Source: JBHJGO01 sp050331715
Lineage (GTDB): Bacteria > Cyanobacteriota > Cyanobacteriia > Cyanobacteriales > Microcoleaceae
DNA: 64,000 nucleotides
Direction: 5' to 3'
Assembly (NCBI GenBank): GCA_050331715.1
Contig: JBHJGO010000009.1
Location: forward strand, 1-64,000
The notes under the pieces are model-generated. The model was given only the letters and a program-made list of their open reading frames with translations. It was not told the DNA's origin and did not search any database. Shown piece after piece: positions 45,575-53,733 of the stretch (positions are counted from its first letter, which is position 1; the number at the start of each line of letters is the position of its first letter). The position numbers were made by a program, and so were the translations under genes.

Positions 45575-46032
45575 TCGCCCAAGCGACAATCCTCTAGACG
45601 TTGCATCATTGCTAGGAACCAGCGATGAGAAAAGGGTAGGAGCCCGGCTGGAGCAGATAGGTCAAGGGTGAGCTGCCAGTAATTCAACCAACTATTGTTA
45701 GAACGCCATCCCAACAGTTCTCCCACCTGGCAATAGGCATCCCAATCCGTTTTTTGACCCAGGTTTCGCCAGATTTTGTGTTGAACCGAGAGACCAAAAT
45801 GAGAATCTGAGGCAACTCGCCAGAGCTGGTCAATTGTATTCAAATCGGTGCAGGGGAGGCGAGGAATCATGGTTCCATCCAACAGCGCATCAGAAGGCTG
45901 ACGAGTGGCTCGGATCAAGACTTTAGTGGTCTCCTGATTAGCCGCCTTCCACTGTTGTAGACTCAATAAATCTTGCAGTCGACCGTAGTCGACCCCTTGT
46001 TCTGAAGCTAGTTTGATATTCGATATAGCCAT
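45571..46032 (-). CDS. GUN4 domain protein
   Basis: 153 aa. The porphyrin-binding GUN4 core is visible: GVDYGRLQDLLSLQQWKAAN, LPCTDLNTIDQLWRVAS then FGLSVQHKIWRNLG, and WLNYWQLTLDLSAPAGLLP. True Gun4, the Mg-chelatase activator, is near 230 aa with an N-terminal helical domain; this protein lacks that domain, so it is a GUN4-like paralogue. Probably tetrapyrrole binding, role unknown. Confidence 0.88.
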   Translation of the reverse strand: MAISNIKLASEQGVDYGRLQDLLSLQQWKAANQETTKVLIRATRQPSDALLDGTMIPRLPCTDLNTIDQLWRVASDSHFGLSVQHKIWRNLGQKTDWDAYCQVGELLGWRSNNSWLNYWQLTLDLSAPAGLLPFSHRWFLAMMQRLEDCRLGD

Positions 46033-46199
46033 GTTGGGTTGGATAAAATTAGACGCTTCTGGATGTCATCGTAAGTCTATTCATAATTTTGTGGTTGCAG
46101 CTTCACTCTATCTAAGATTGCACTCTCCACACTGAACTGTCCGAAAATGAGCTTTCTATAATAAGTTACCAGTTACCCATAGTTCCAAAGGTCTTGACC

Positions 46200-47609
46200 A
46201 TGGTTAGAGTTCAAACTCCCAAAACTCCTGCTCCAATTCAAATGCTACAGTGGGTTCTCAATCCAACTGAGTATGCCAATACAAACTTTCAGCGATTTGG
46301 AGACTGCTATCAAGCTGCTGTTCTCCCAATGAATCCAGAACCGCTGATTTTTCTTAACCACCCCGAGGCGATTCAATATCTCCTAACTAAGGATAGTAGC
46401 GACGTTCTCACTGCTCCAGGAGAAGCGAACGCTTTAGCAGAACCTTTGCTTGGTAAAAATTCTGTCATTCTAGCTAGTGGTAAACAGCATCGACGCCAGC
46501 GTCAACTGCTGATGCCTCCGTTTCATGGAGAACGAATGAAGGCTTACGGGACACTAATTTGTCAAATTACCCAGGAATTGATCGATGAATGGCCAATAGG
46601 TGAGGCCCGATGTACTCGTCAGTTAATGCAAACCATTACGATGCGGGTGATTTTGCAGGCTATTTTTGGCTTGTATGAGAGCGATCGCTATCGACGCCTG
46701 GAAAAGTTACTCGGAGAGCGCTTGGATCTGGTCAGCACTCCCCTCACCTCAATGATTATTTTTCTGCCGCAACTCAATGTGGATCTTGGCCCCTGGAGCT
46801 TAGGAGGAAAGATTCGGCAGGTAGCAGCAGAAATCGATGAATTGATCTACGCAGAGATCCAGGAACGACGGGCTAATTTTGACCCAGACCGTACCGATGT
46901 TCTCTCTCTCCTGCTGAGTGCTAGAGATGAGCAGGGAGCAGGGCTGACCGACGAAGAACTCCATGATGAACTGATGACATTGTTGGTTGCAGGACATGAA
47001 ACGACTGCAACAGCGCTTACCTGGGCTTTGTACTGGATTCATCAGTTGCCGGAGGTGCAACGGAAATTAATAGCGGAACTTGAACCCTGGAAAGACAGTT
47101 CTGACTTAACTGCTATTGCTCGTTTGCCCTATCTTAAGGCCGTTTGTAACGAGACACTACGGATCTATCCCGTTGCACTTCTAACCTTGCCCCGCAGAGT
47201 TGAGCAGCCGATTACTCTCATGGGTCGAGACTTAGAAACAGGTTCGCTATTAATGGGTTGCATCTATTCCGTTCACCATCGTCCAGAACTGTATCCAGAG
47301 CCAGAACAGTTCCGACCAGAACGCTTTCTAGAGCGACAATTCTCTCCCTACGAATTTGTAGCCTTTGGCGGTGGGGCCCGTCGTTGTATTGGCGCAGCGC
47401 TGGCGATGTATGAAATGCCACTTATCCTACATACCATCCTGAACGGTTGTGAACTCAAGCGTACCGATAATAGAACCATCAAGCCTAAGCGCCGAGGGGC
47501 AACCCTGGCCCCTGGTCGCAGTATTCAGTTTAAAAAAATTAGCCATTCTCCAGGTCACCGTACTTCTACAGAGAGGAAGGAGCATCAAATTAGTGTTGAA
47601 GTTCAGTAA
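46200..47609 (+). CDS. Cytochrome P450, CYP110-like
   Basis: 469 aa from the ATG at 46200. Signature motifs: I-helix AGHETTATALTWAL, ETLRIYPV (E-x-x-R), PERFLER and heme loop FGGGARRCIGAALAMYE with the ligand Cys at 396. The N-terminus LQWVLNPTEYANTNFQRFGD resembles CYP110 enzymes of filamentous cyanobacteria, which hydroxylate fatty acids and terpenes. No membrane anchor, so a soluble enzyme. Its redox partner is not nearby. Confidence 0.92.
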   Translation: MVRVQTPKTPAPIQMLQWVLNPTEYANTNFQRFGDCYQAAVLPMNPEPLIFLNHPEAIQYLLTKDSSDVLTAPGEANALAEPLLGKNSVILASGKQHRRQRQLLMPPFHGERMKAYGTLICQITQELIDEWPIGEARCTRQLMQTITMRVILQAIFGLYESDRYRRLEKLLGERLDLVSTPLTSMIIFLPQLNVDLGPWSLGGKIRQVAAEIDELIYAEIQERRANFDPDRTDVLSLLLSARDEQGAGLTDEELHDELMTLLVAGHETTATALTWALYWIHQLPEVQRKLIAELEPWKDSSDLTAIARLPYLKAVCNETLRIYPVALLTLPRRVEQPITLMGRDLETGSLLMGCIYSVHHRPELYPEPEQFRPERFLERQFSPYEFVAFGGGARRCIGAALAMYEMPLILHTILNGCELKRTDNRTIKPKRRGATLAPGRSIQFKKISHSPGHRTSTERKEHQISVEVQ

Positions 47610-47739
47610 TATCAACGTTTCCACAGCAATATCCAGATCGCTACTATGAAGAAGGTAGATGTGAAGCTCGTTTTCCGCCCTGGCTCTCTCAGTCAGGGTT
47701 TTATGTTTTTATGGTCTAAGCAGTCCAGAGAAAAACTCA

Positions 47740-48462
47740 ATGAGTGAATTGTTGTACTCCTATCCGCCGCTGGTGCCAGGAATTTTGGTGAAGCGCTACA
47801 AGCGGTTTTTTGCTGATATTCAACTGGAGTCCGGAGAAACCATCACTGCCCATTGCCCAAATACGGGGCCGATGACGGGAGTTTATATTCCTGGAAATCC
47901 GGTGCAAGCATCCCAAAGCGCTAACCCCAAGCGGAAATTACCCTATACCTGGGAGATGATTCAGCTCACCGATTCCCAACCCATCTGGGTCGGTGTGAAT
48001 ACAGGACTACCGAATCGGATCATCAAGTTAGCCCTGGAACAACGGCTCTTTCCTGAACTAGGAGAATACGACAAGATTACGTCTGAGGTTCGTTATGGAG
48101 CGGACAATAAAAGCCGGATTGATTTCTTGGTTCAAGCAGAAAATCAATCGATTTACATCGAAGTGAAGAATACGACCTGGACATCCGGGACGTTGGCTCT
48201 GTTTCCGGACACGGTGACTGAACGGGGACAGAAGCATCTTCAGGAGTTGACTCAAGTGGTTCAACGGGGATCGCGGGCAGTCATGCTGTACTTCATTAAT
48301 CGTGGAGACTGTCCTCGATTTGCTGCGGGAGATACTGCCGACCCAACCTACGGTCAACTGTTACGACGAGCCATAGAGGTTGGCGTCGAGGTTTTGGCCT
48401 GTCGATTTCAAGTCACTCCAGCAGGTGTCCAATACTTGGGACTGGCAGAGCTTGAACTATAG
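47740..48462 (+). CDS. sfsA: DNA/RNA nuclease SfsA
   Basis: 240 aa. SfsA motifs: GILVKRYKRFFADIQL, AHCPNTGPMTG, VNTGLPNRII, SEVRYGADNKSRIDFLV and YIEVKNTTW (PD-(D/E)xK-like), then FPDTVTERGQKHLQEL. In E. coli a sugar fermentation stimulation protein; it has nuclease activity in related work. The gene is complete and ends just 2 bp before an IS remnant. Confidence 0.93.
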   Translation: MSELLYSYPPLVPGILVKRYKRFFADIQLESGETITAHCPNTGPMTGVYIPGNPVQASQSANPKRKLPYTWEMIQLTDSQPIWVGVNTGLPNRIIKLALEQRLFPELGEYDKITSEVRYGADNKSRIDFLVQAENQSIYIEVKNTTWTSGTLALFPDTVTERGQKHLQELTQVVQRGSRAVMLYFINRGDCPRFAAGDTADPTYGQLLRRAIEVGVEVLACRFQVTPAGVQYLGLAELEL

Positions 48463-48464
48463 TC

Positions 48465-48608
48465 CAATGTCACTGACATAGGAAAAGAAAATCGTCAAGA
48501 ACCCAGAGTCGTCAAGCCGCGCCCTAAACTCTTGCCTCGCATGAAGCAGCCCCGTTCTGTTCTCAAGGCTAAGCTGGTTGCATAATTCTGCTTAAGTCAG
48601 TGACATTG
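48465..48608 (+). mobile_element. Internally deleted IS, transposase C-terminus only
   Basis: Bounded by inverted repeats CAATGTCACTGACATA (48465-48480) and TAAGTCAGTGACATTG (48593-48608), matching at 15 of 16. Inside, 48480-48585 encodes KENRQEPRVVKPRPKLLPRM, then KQPRSVLKAKLVA and a TAA, the basic C-terminal tail typical of IS4-family transposases. Element length of 144 bp shows a large internal deletion. Inserted between sfsA and queC; no clear target duplication. Confidence 0.75.
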
Positions 48609-48633
48609 ATCTCTAGAAAGTCAGTATCGCTGC

Positions 48634-48639
48634 TATAAT
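48634..48639 (+). promoter_or_regulatory. Probable -10 of queC
   Basis: A perfect TATAAT lies 48 bp before the queC GTG. The best -35-like hexamer, TTGATC (48607-48612), begins in the last two bases of the IS end and is 21 bp away, which is long, so the -35 is uncertain. Confidence 0.45.
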
Positions 48640-48686
48640 CTCCTGATAACAATTTTCCAGTTGAACTGAAGGGTGACTAACTTATT

Positions 48687-49397
48687 GTGAAGGCAGTTGT
48701 TCTGCTATCGGGAGGTTTAGATTCCTCCACTGTGTTGTATCAAGCCAAAGCAGATGGTCATCACTGCTATGCCTTGTCTTTTGATTATCAACAACGCCAC
48801 CAACGGGAACTTCAGTCTGCGGCACAAATCGCGGCTGCCGCAGGGGTCACTGAACATCAAGTTGTGACCTTTGACCTGAGCCTCTGGGGTGGATCGGCAT
48901 TGACTGATCAACAGATTGATTTGCCGAGCGATCGCGCCCTGGAAGAAATGTCTCAGGATATCCCTGTTACCTACGTTCCCGCCCGCAACACGATTTTTCT
49001 CAGCTTTGCCCTGGCCTACGCCGAAGCAATTGAGGCAAATCATGTCTATATCGGTGTGAATGCCCTGGATTATTCTGGCTATCCCGATTGTCGACCGGAT
49101 TATTTACAGGCCATGCAGGAGGTGTTTCGGTTAGGTACAAAGCAGGGACGAGAAGGCTCACCTATTACGATTCAAGCCCCCTTGGTGCAGCTCAAAAAGA
49201 CAGAAATTATTCAGATGGGCAATCAATTGGGGGTTCCGTGGGAGCTAACCTGGTCGTGCTATGCCGGAGGTGATCAAGCCTGTGGTATTTGTGATTCTTG
49301 CCAACTCAGGTTAGCCGCTTTTACAGAATTGGGTCTACATGATCCAATTCCCTATGCAGTCAAGCATGCTACGTCAAATCAAATTCAAACAAATTAA
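48687..49397 (+). CDS. queC: 7-cyano-7-deazaguanine (preQ0) synthase
   Basis: Converts 7-carboxy-7-deazaguanine to preQ0 with ATP and ammonia, for queuosine tRNA modification. 236 aa with a GTG start. P-loop VVLLSGGLDSSTVLYQA at the N-terminus, VPARNTIFLSFALAYAEA, and NALDYSGYPDCRPDYL are family blocks. Zn ligands are the cysteines in SCYAGGDQACGICDSC. No preQ1 riboswitch seen upstream; the upstream region contains the IS remnant. Confidence 0.95.
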   Translation: MKAVVLLSGGLDSSTVLYQAKADGHHCYALSFDYQQRHQRELQSAAQIAAAAGVTEHQVVTFDLSLWGGSALTDQQIDLPSDRALEEMSQDIPVTYVPARNTIFLSFALAYAEAIEANHVYIGVNALDYSGYPDCRPDYLQAMQEVFRLGTKQGREGSPITIQAPLVQLKKTEIIQMGNQLGVPWELTWSCYAGGDQACGICDSCQLRLAAFTELGLHDPIPYAVKHATSNQIQTN

Positions 49398-49461
49398 TAT
49401 CAACATATCGAAACAATTGATGCCTTGACATCGATTACTATTTCATCTCAAGGAATAGCTC

Positions 49462-49506
49462 AGCAATTGCATCAGGAGCAGTTGAATCAGGAGCAATTGC
49501 ATCAGG
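49462..49506. repeat. 15-bp tandem repeat, three units
   Basis: AGCAATTGCATCAGG (49462-49476), AGCAGTTGAATCAGG (49477-49491) and AGCAATTGCATCAGG (49492-49506). It lies between queC and cobA in non-coding DNA. Confidence 0.9.
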
Positions 49507-49557
49507 TCGCATCTTCACTGCCAATGAATCTTAGTATGGAGCAGACTCAAAACTGAC

Positions 49558-50346
49558 ATGGAGCCAGAAAACAGAATTTCTCCGGAGCAACCATCAAACA
49601 TCTGGGGCAAAGTTTACCTCGTTGGGGCGGGGCCAGGCGATCCGGGATTGATGACCCTGAAAGGAAAGGGGTTGCTCCAATGTGCGGATGTCGTGATCTA
49701 TGATGCTCTAGTCAGTCCACCGATCCTGGCCATGATCAATCCAGAAGCACTACAAATTCATGCCGGAAAGCGTCGCGGTCGCCATTCCAAATTGCAGTCA
49801 GAAACCACCCGATTGCTAATTGAATCAGCAAAAGAGTACGCAATTGTGGTGCGGTTGAAAGGGGGAGATCCGTTCATTTTTGGGCGGGGCGGCGAAGAAA
49901 TGGAAGACTTGGTTGCGGCTGGCATTCCGGTAGAAGTCGTGCCAGGGAGCACCTCAGGAATTGCGGCTCCGGCCTACAGGGGCATCCCTCTGACCCATCG
50001 AAACCACAGTTCGTCCGTCACCTTTGTCACGGGTCACGAAGCGGCTGGAAAATATCGGCCCCAGGTGAACTGGCACGCTATTGCCCATGGTTCAGATACC
50101 ATTGTGATTTACATGGGGATTCACAATTTGCCGTACATTTTAGAACAGCTCCAGGCAGCAGGACTATCTGATGAAACCCCGATTGCTCTGGTGCGCTGGG
50201 GCACTCGACCGGAACAGGAGGAATTGGTTGGTCAGCTCGGAACGATTCTGCATCAGATGGAACTTCATCAGTTTGAAGCGCCCGCCATTGCTATTATTGG
50301 TCAGGTGATTCAATTGCATCAAGTGTTGCCAAAAATCCAGGTGTGA
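49558..50346 (+). CDS. cobA: Uroporphyrinogen-III C-methyltransferase
   Basis: Two SAM-dependent methylations of uroporphyrinogen III to precorrin-2, leading to siroheme and cobalamin. 262 aa, single-domain type without the CysG siroheme part. VYLVGAGPGDPGLMTLKG (about 19-36), VIYDALVS, VVRLKGGDPFIFGRGGEE, VVPGSTSGIAAPAY, and THR-x4-S-x-TFVTGH are all present. Only 3 bp separate it from the GNAT gene. Confidence 0.95.
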   Translation: MEPENRISPEQPSNIWGKVYLVGAGPGDPGLMTLKGKGLLQCADVVIYDALVSPPILAMINPEALQIHAGKRRGRHSKLQSETTRLLIESAKEYAIVVRLKGGDPFIFGRGGEEMEDLVAAGIPVEVVPGSTSGIAAPAYRGIPLTHRNHSSSVTFVTGHEAAGKYRPQVNWHAIAHGSDTIVIYMGIHNLPYILEQLQAAGLSDETPIALVRWGTRPEQEELVGQLGTILHQMELHQFEAPAIAIIGQVIQLHQVLPKIQV

Positions 50347-50349
50347 TGG

Positions 50350-50808
50350 ATGGAGTTCGACCAATTTTCCTCAAAATCTTTGCGAATTGAGCCAGTGAAC
50401 TATCTCACCCATGCTGCGGAGATTCAGGCAATCCGCCATGTCATTTTCTCAATTGAACAAGGGGTTGACCCCGTCTTAGAATTTGATGGTCAAGATGAGA
50501 GGGCTCAGCATTTTTTGGCCTATTGGCAGAATCAACCCGTTGGAACGCTGCGGATTCGGCAAGTGTCAGAGCACCAGGCCAAGATTGAACGATTAGCGGT
50601 ACGGGTTGAATTTCGGGGTCGCGGCATCGGGAAGAAATTGATGCAGGTGGCTCTCTCGAGCTTGGCCGACGGGAATTTGCAGGACGTTGCGATTCACGCC
50701 CAGATGCAGGTCAAAGCCTTCTACGCCCAGCTAGGATTTGAACCGATTGGTGCTCCGTTTGAAGAGGCAAATATTCCCCATATCAAGATGATCAAACGAC
50801 TCAAATAA
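50350..50808 (+). CDS. GNAT family N-acetyltransferase
   Basis: 152 aa. The acetyl-CoA motif A is KIERLAVRVEFRGRGIGKKL (about residues 77-96), followed by a helix and the motif-B-like VKAFYAQLGFEPIG. EIQAIRHVIFSIEQGVDP starts the fold, as in ElaA/YjcF-like acetyltransferases. Substrate unknown. Coupled to cobA with a 3-bp gap. Confidence 0.9.
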   Translation: MEFDQFSSKSLRIEPVNYLTHAAEIQAIRHVIFSIEQGVDPVLEFDGQDERAQHFLAYWQNQPVGTLRIRQVSEHQAKIERLAVRVEFRGRGIGKKLMQVALSSLADGNLQDVAIHAQMQVKAFYAQLGFEPIGAPFEEANIPHIKMIKRLK

Positions 50809-50867
50809 ACCGCTGGTGTTGCAGTACCCTAGGAACAGAAGATGACGCTCTACAAAGGATAGATACG

Positions 50868-52685
50868 ATGCGACTGTCTCAGATGTTGTTGGTTACCTTG
50901 CGGGAAGATCCAGCCGAAGCGGAAATTCCCAGCCATAAGCTATTAGTTCGGGCGGGCTATATTCGTCGCATCGGTAGTGGAGTTTACGCCTACCTTCCCC
51001 TGATGTGGCGAGTCTTGCAAAAAGTCTCCCAGATTGTCCGCGAAGAAATGAATGCCACCGGCGCCCAGGAATGTTTGCTACCCCAGATGCAGCCATCTGA
51101 ACTCTGGCAAGAATCCGGACGCTGGGAAACCTATACAAAGGCGGAGGGAATCATGTTTTCCCTCACGGATCGCCGCAACCGTGAACTGGCCCTCGGGCCC
51201 ACCCATGAGGAAGTCATTACCACCGTTGCCAAGGATATGATTCGCTCCTATCAGCAACTCCCCGTCAACCTGTAACAAATTCAGACAAAATTTCGGGATG
51301 AGATTCGTCCTCGATTTGGTCTGATGCGGGGCCGTGAATTTATTATGAAGGATGCCTATTCCTTCCACGCCGACGAAGCCAGTCTGAAGGAAACCTACCA
51401 ACAGATGGATCAGGCTTACCGGAATATGTTGAAGCGCTGTGGTCTGGCCTTTCGGCCTGTGGATGCGGATTCTGGAGCAATTGGCGGTTCAGGTTCCCAG
51501 GAATTCATGGTGTTGGCTGATGCCGGTGAGGATGAAGTGCTCTACACCGAGGATGGTCAGTATGCAGCAAACGTGGAGAAAGCGGTTTCTCTCCCCCCGG
51601 ATGCAGTGGCTTCCAGCTTTGAGCAATACGAAAAGTTAGAAACACCAAATACCCCAACCATCCAGAGTTTAGCTGAATACCTCAAGTGTTCTCCCACCCA
51701 AATTGTGAAAAACGTCCTCTATCAGGCGGTTTATGACAATGGCACAACGGTTCTGGTGCTGGTGAATATCCGTGGCGACCAGGATGTGAACGAGGTTAAG
51801 CTCCTGAATGAATTGACGAAACAAGCGGAACGCTTCGGAGGAACAACGGTTCTAGCCCTTACCGTTCCCGATGTAGAGGCCCAACAGCAATGGGCCACAA
51901 AACCTCTGCCCCTGGGCTACATCGCCCCCAATTTATCAGATGACTATATTGATCCAGCCCAGGCAAAAGCAGCCGGAATTCACTCCAAATTCTTCCGCAT
52001 GGTGGATCAGACAGCGATTGAGTTAAAGAATTTTGTCACTGGATCCAACGAATCTGGCTATCACGTTGTCGGGGCAAACTGGGACAAGCAATTCGATCTG
52101 CCCGATTTAAAGGTTGATGTCCGCACTGCCATGGTGGGCGATCGCGCGGTGCATGACCCCAGTCAAATATTAGAAACTGCCAGGGGGATCGAGGTGGGTC
52201 ATATTTTCCAACTGGGGACGAAGTATTCCCAGGCCATGTCCGCCACTTTCACGAATGAAAAGGGCGAGGAATGTCCCTTGGTGATGGGATGCTACGGTGT
52301 CGGAGTTTCTCGATTAGCCCAGTCTGCGGTGGAACAGTCCTACGACAAAAATGGCATTATCTGGCCAGTAGCAATTGCCCCCTATCAGGCCATCATTACC
52401 GTTCCTAATGTGGGGGATAGTAATCAAATGCAGGTGGCAGAGAAGTTGTATGCTGAGTTGAATCAGGCCGGAATCGAAGCGACGCTGGATGATCGCGACG
52501 AACGGGCTGGGGTGAAGTTCAAGGACGCAGATCTGATCGGTATTCCCTTTCGAGTGGTAACGGGTCGCTCGATAAAATCTGGTAAGGTTGAATTTGTGGA
52601 ACGGGCCACAGGCAATTCGCAGGAGATCGAGATTGATCAGGTGGTGGCATTAATCCAGCAAAAGGTTGAAGCGGCTTTAGCCTAG
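50868..52685 (+). pseudogene. proS: Prolyl-tRNA synthetase interrupted by in-frame TAA
   Basis: A full-length bacterial-type ProRS frame of 605 codons with one TAA at 51273-51275 (codon 136). Before it: LGPTHEEVITTVAKDMIRSY then QQLPVNL; after it: QIQTKFRDEIRPRFGLMRGR then EFIMKDAYSFH. Homologues read LPVNLYQIQTKFRDE, so a Tyr codon (TAT or TAC) is probably changed to TAA. The rest is intact: catalytic motifs 1-3, the INS editing domain (about 230-390) and the C-terminal anticodon-binding domain. Ribosome binding site AAAGGA precedes the ATG. As the enzyme is normally essential, a second copy, readthrough or a sequence error must be considered. Confidence 0.88.
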
Positions 52686-53137
52686 GGTAGAAATATCTAA
52701 GTTAGTGTTTGAAGGAGTCGCTAGATTCCAGTCCAGGAACCCATGATTTATATATTGTAATAATCTCTGACAAAGTCATAGAACCCAACCATTGGCTGAG
52801 GACGTCCTGATGGCTCGATTTTCATTGGAGGAAAAAATATCAATTTTTCTATAAAATAGAGAACAAGAGCCGAAATAAATTGATCAACCAGATTGATAAG
52901 ATTTGTCAAAGTTTGTCGTTACAGCGGTTTTAGCGCTGATGGGTCATGGAAGTTGACAGCACACTGCGCTAACCCCTTTCAAACCCTTACCTCATACGAT
53001 CAAGAATCTCCGTAAGTTTCTACAGCAATCCTGAATCAATCCTGAAAAGTTACTATGAAGGGTTTTGAGGACTTCATATTCTTATCAAAAATAATTTGTG
53101 ATTGCCATATAGTCAGTTAAACAAAAAGGAAAGCACA
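52686..53137. other. 452-bp intergenic region with a repeat
   Basis: Between proS and usp. Contains repeat copy D at 53020-53112. A 20-bp stretch at 52919-52938 matches 20670-20689 in inverted orientation at 18 positions. No gene is seen; the usp promoter should be here. Confidence 0.45.
53020..53112 (+). repeat. Dispersed element, copy D (shortened)
   Basis: 93 bp from CTACAGCAATC (53020) to GATTGCCATATAG (53112). The left part matches copy A almost exactly (CAATCCTGAATCAATCCTGA). The internal GC-rich stems have been lost. It lies 25 bp before the usp start. Confidence 0.8.
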
Positions 53138-53671
53138 ATGGTCTATAAAAAAATTCTGGTTGCAATGGATCGGGAACACATGAAGGATGGCATCTTTGAG
53201 CGGGCAACAAGTGTCGCTCGATCACAAAATGCCGAGCTACTAATGCTCTATTGTTTTCCCGGTTTTGAACAACTTCAAGTCGATGAGTCTGGCAAAGTTT
53301 TGAATCGGGGAGGATTGCATCCCATGAATCGAATGTACCCCGTAGATGATGTTGAAATCTAGCAAAAGCTACATGAAGAGCTGGAATGTGCCCAAACCTC
53401 TGCAATGGAATGGATACAGCCCTACGTTCAAAAAGCGTCTGATCAGCAAATTAGTGTCCAGCACAAATGTGCTCCCTTCAGAAATAACCCGGCGGCTGAG
53501 ATCTGCAGACAGGCCGATGACTGGGGAGCAGATTTAATCATCGTCGGTCGCCATGGGCGGACAGGTCTAGCTGAGGCATTTATGGGCAGTGTCAGCAACT
53601 ATGTTGTGCATCATGCCCACTGTTCTGTACTGGTGGTTCAGCAAAAAGCTAGAACAGCTCCCGAAAATTAG
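53138..53671 (+). pseudogene. Universal stress protein interrupted by in-frame TAG
   Basis: UspA-like protein of 177 codons with one TAG at 53360-53362 (codon 75). VYKKILVAMDREHMKDGIFE starts it; AEICRQADDWGADLIIVGRH then GRTGLAEAFMGSVSNYVVHH and SVLVVQQ form the ATP-binding end (G-x2-G-x9-G-S/T). Across the stop it reads YPVDDVEI, stop, QKLHEELECAQTSAMEW in one frame. The lost residue is probably Tyr or Trp. Start: ATG at 53138, 6 bp after AAGGAA. Otherwise undamaged. Confidence 0.85.
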
Positions 53672-53733
53672 AGAAGCAGCAACTCCGTTCGCTATCCTAG
53701 AACTTGGTTCTCGATTGGAGGTTGCACACTGCC

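Noticed and set aside
48601..48686. preQ1 riboswitch upstream of queC
   Set aside because: No preQ1 stem-loop with an A-rich tail is visible in the leader.
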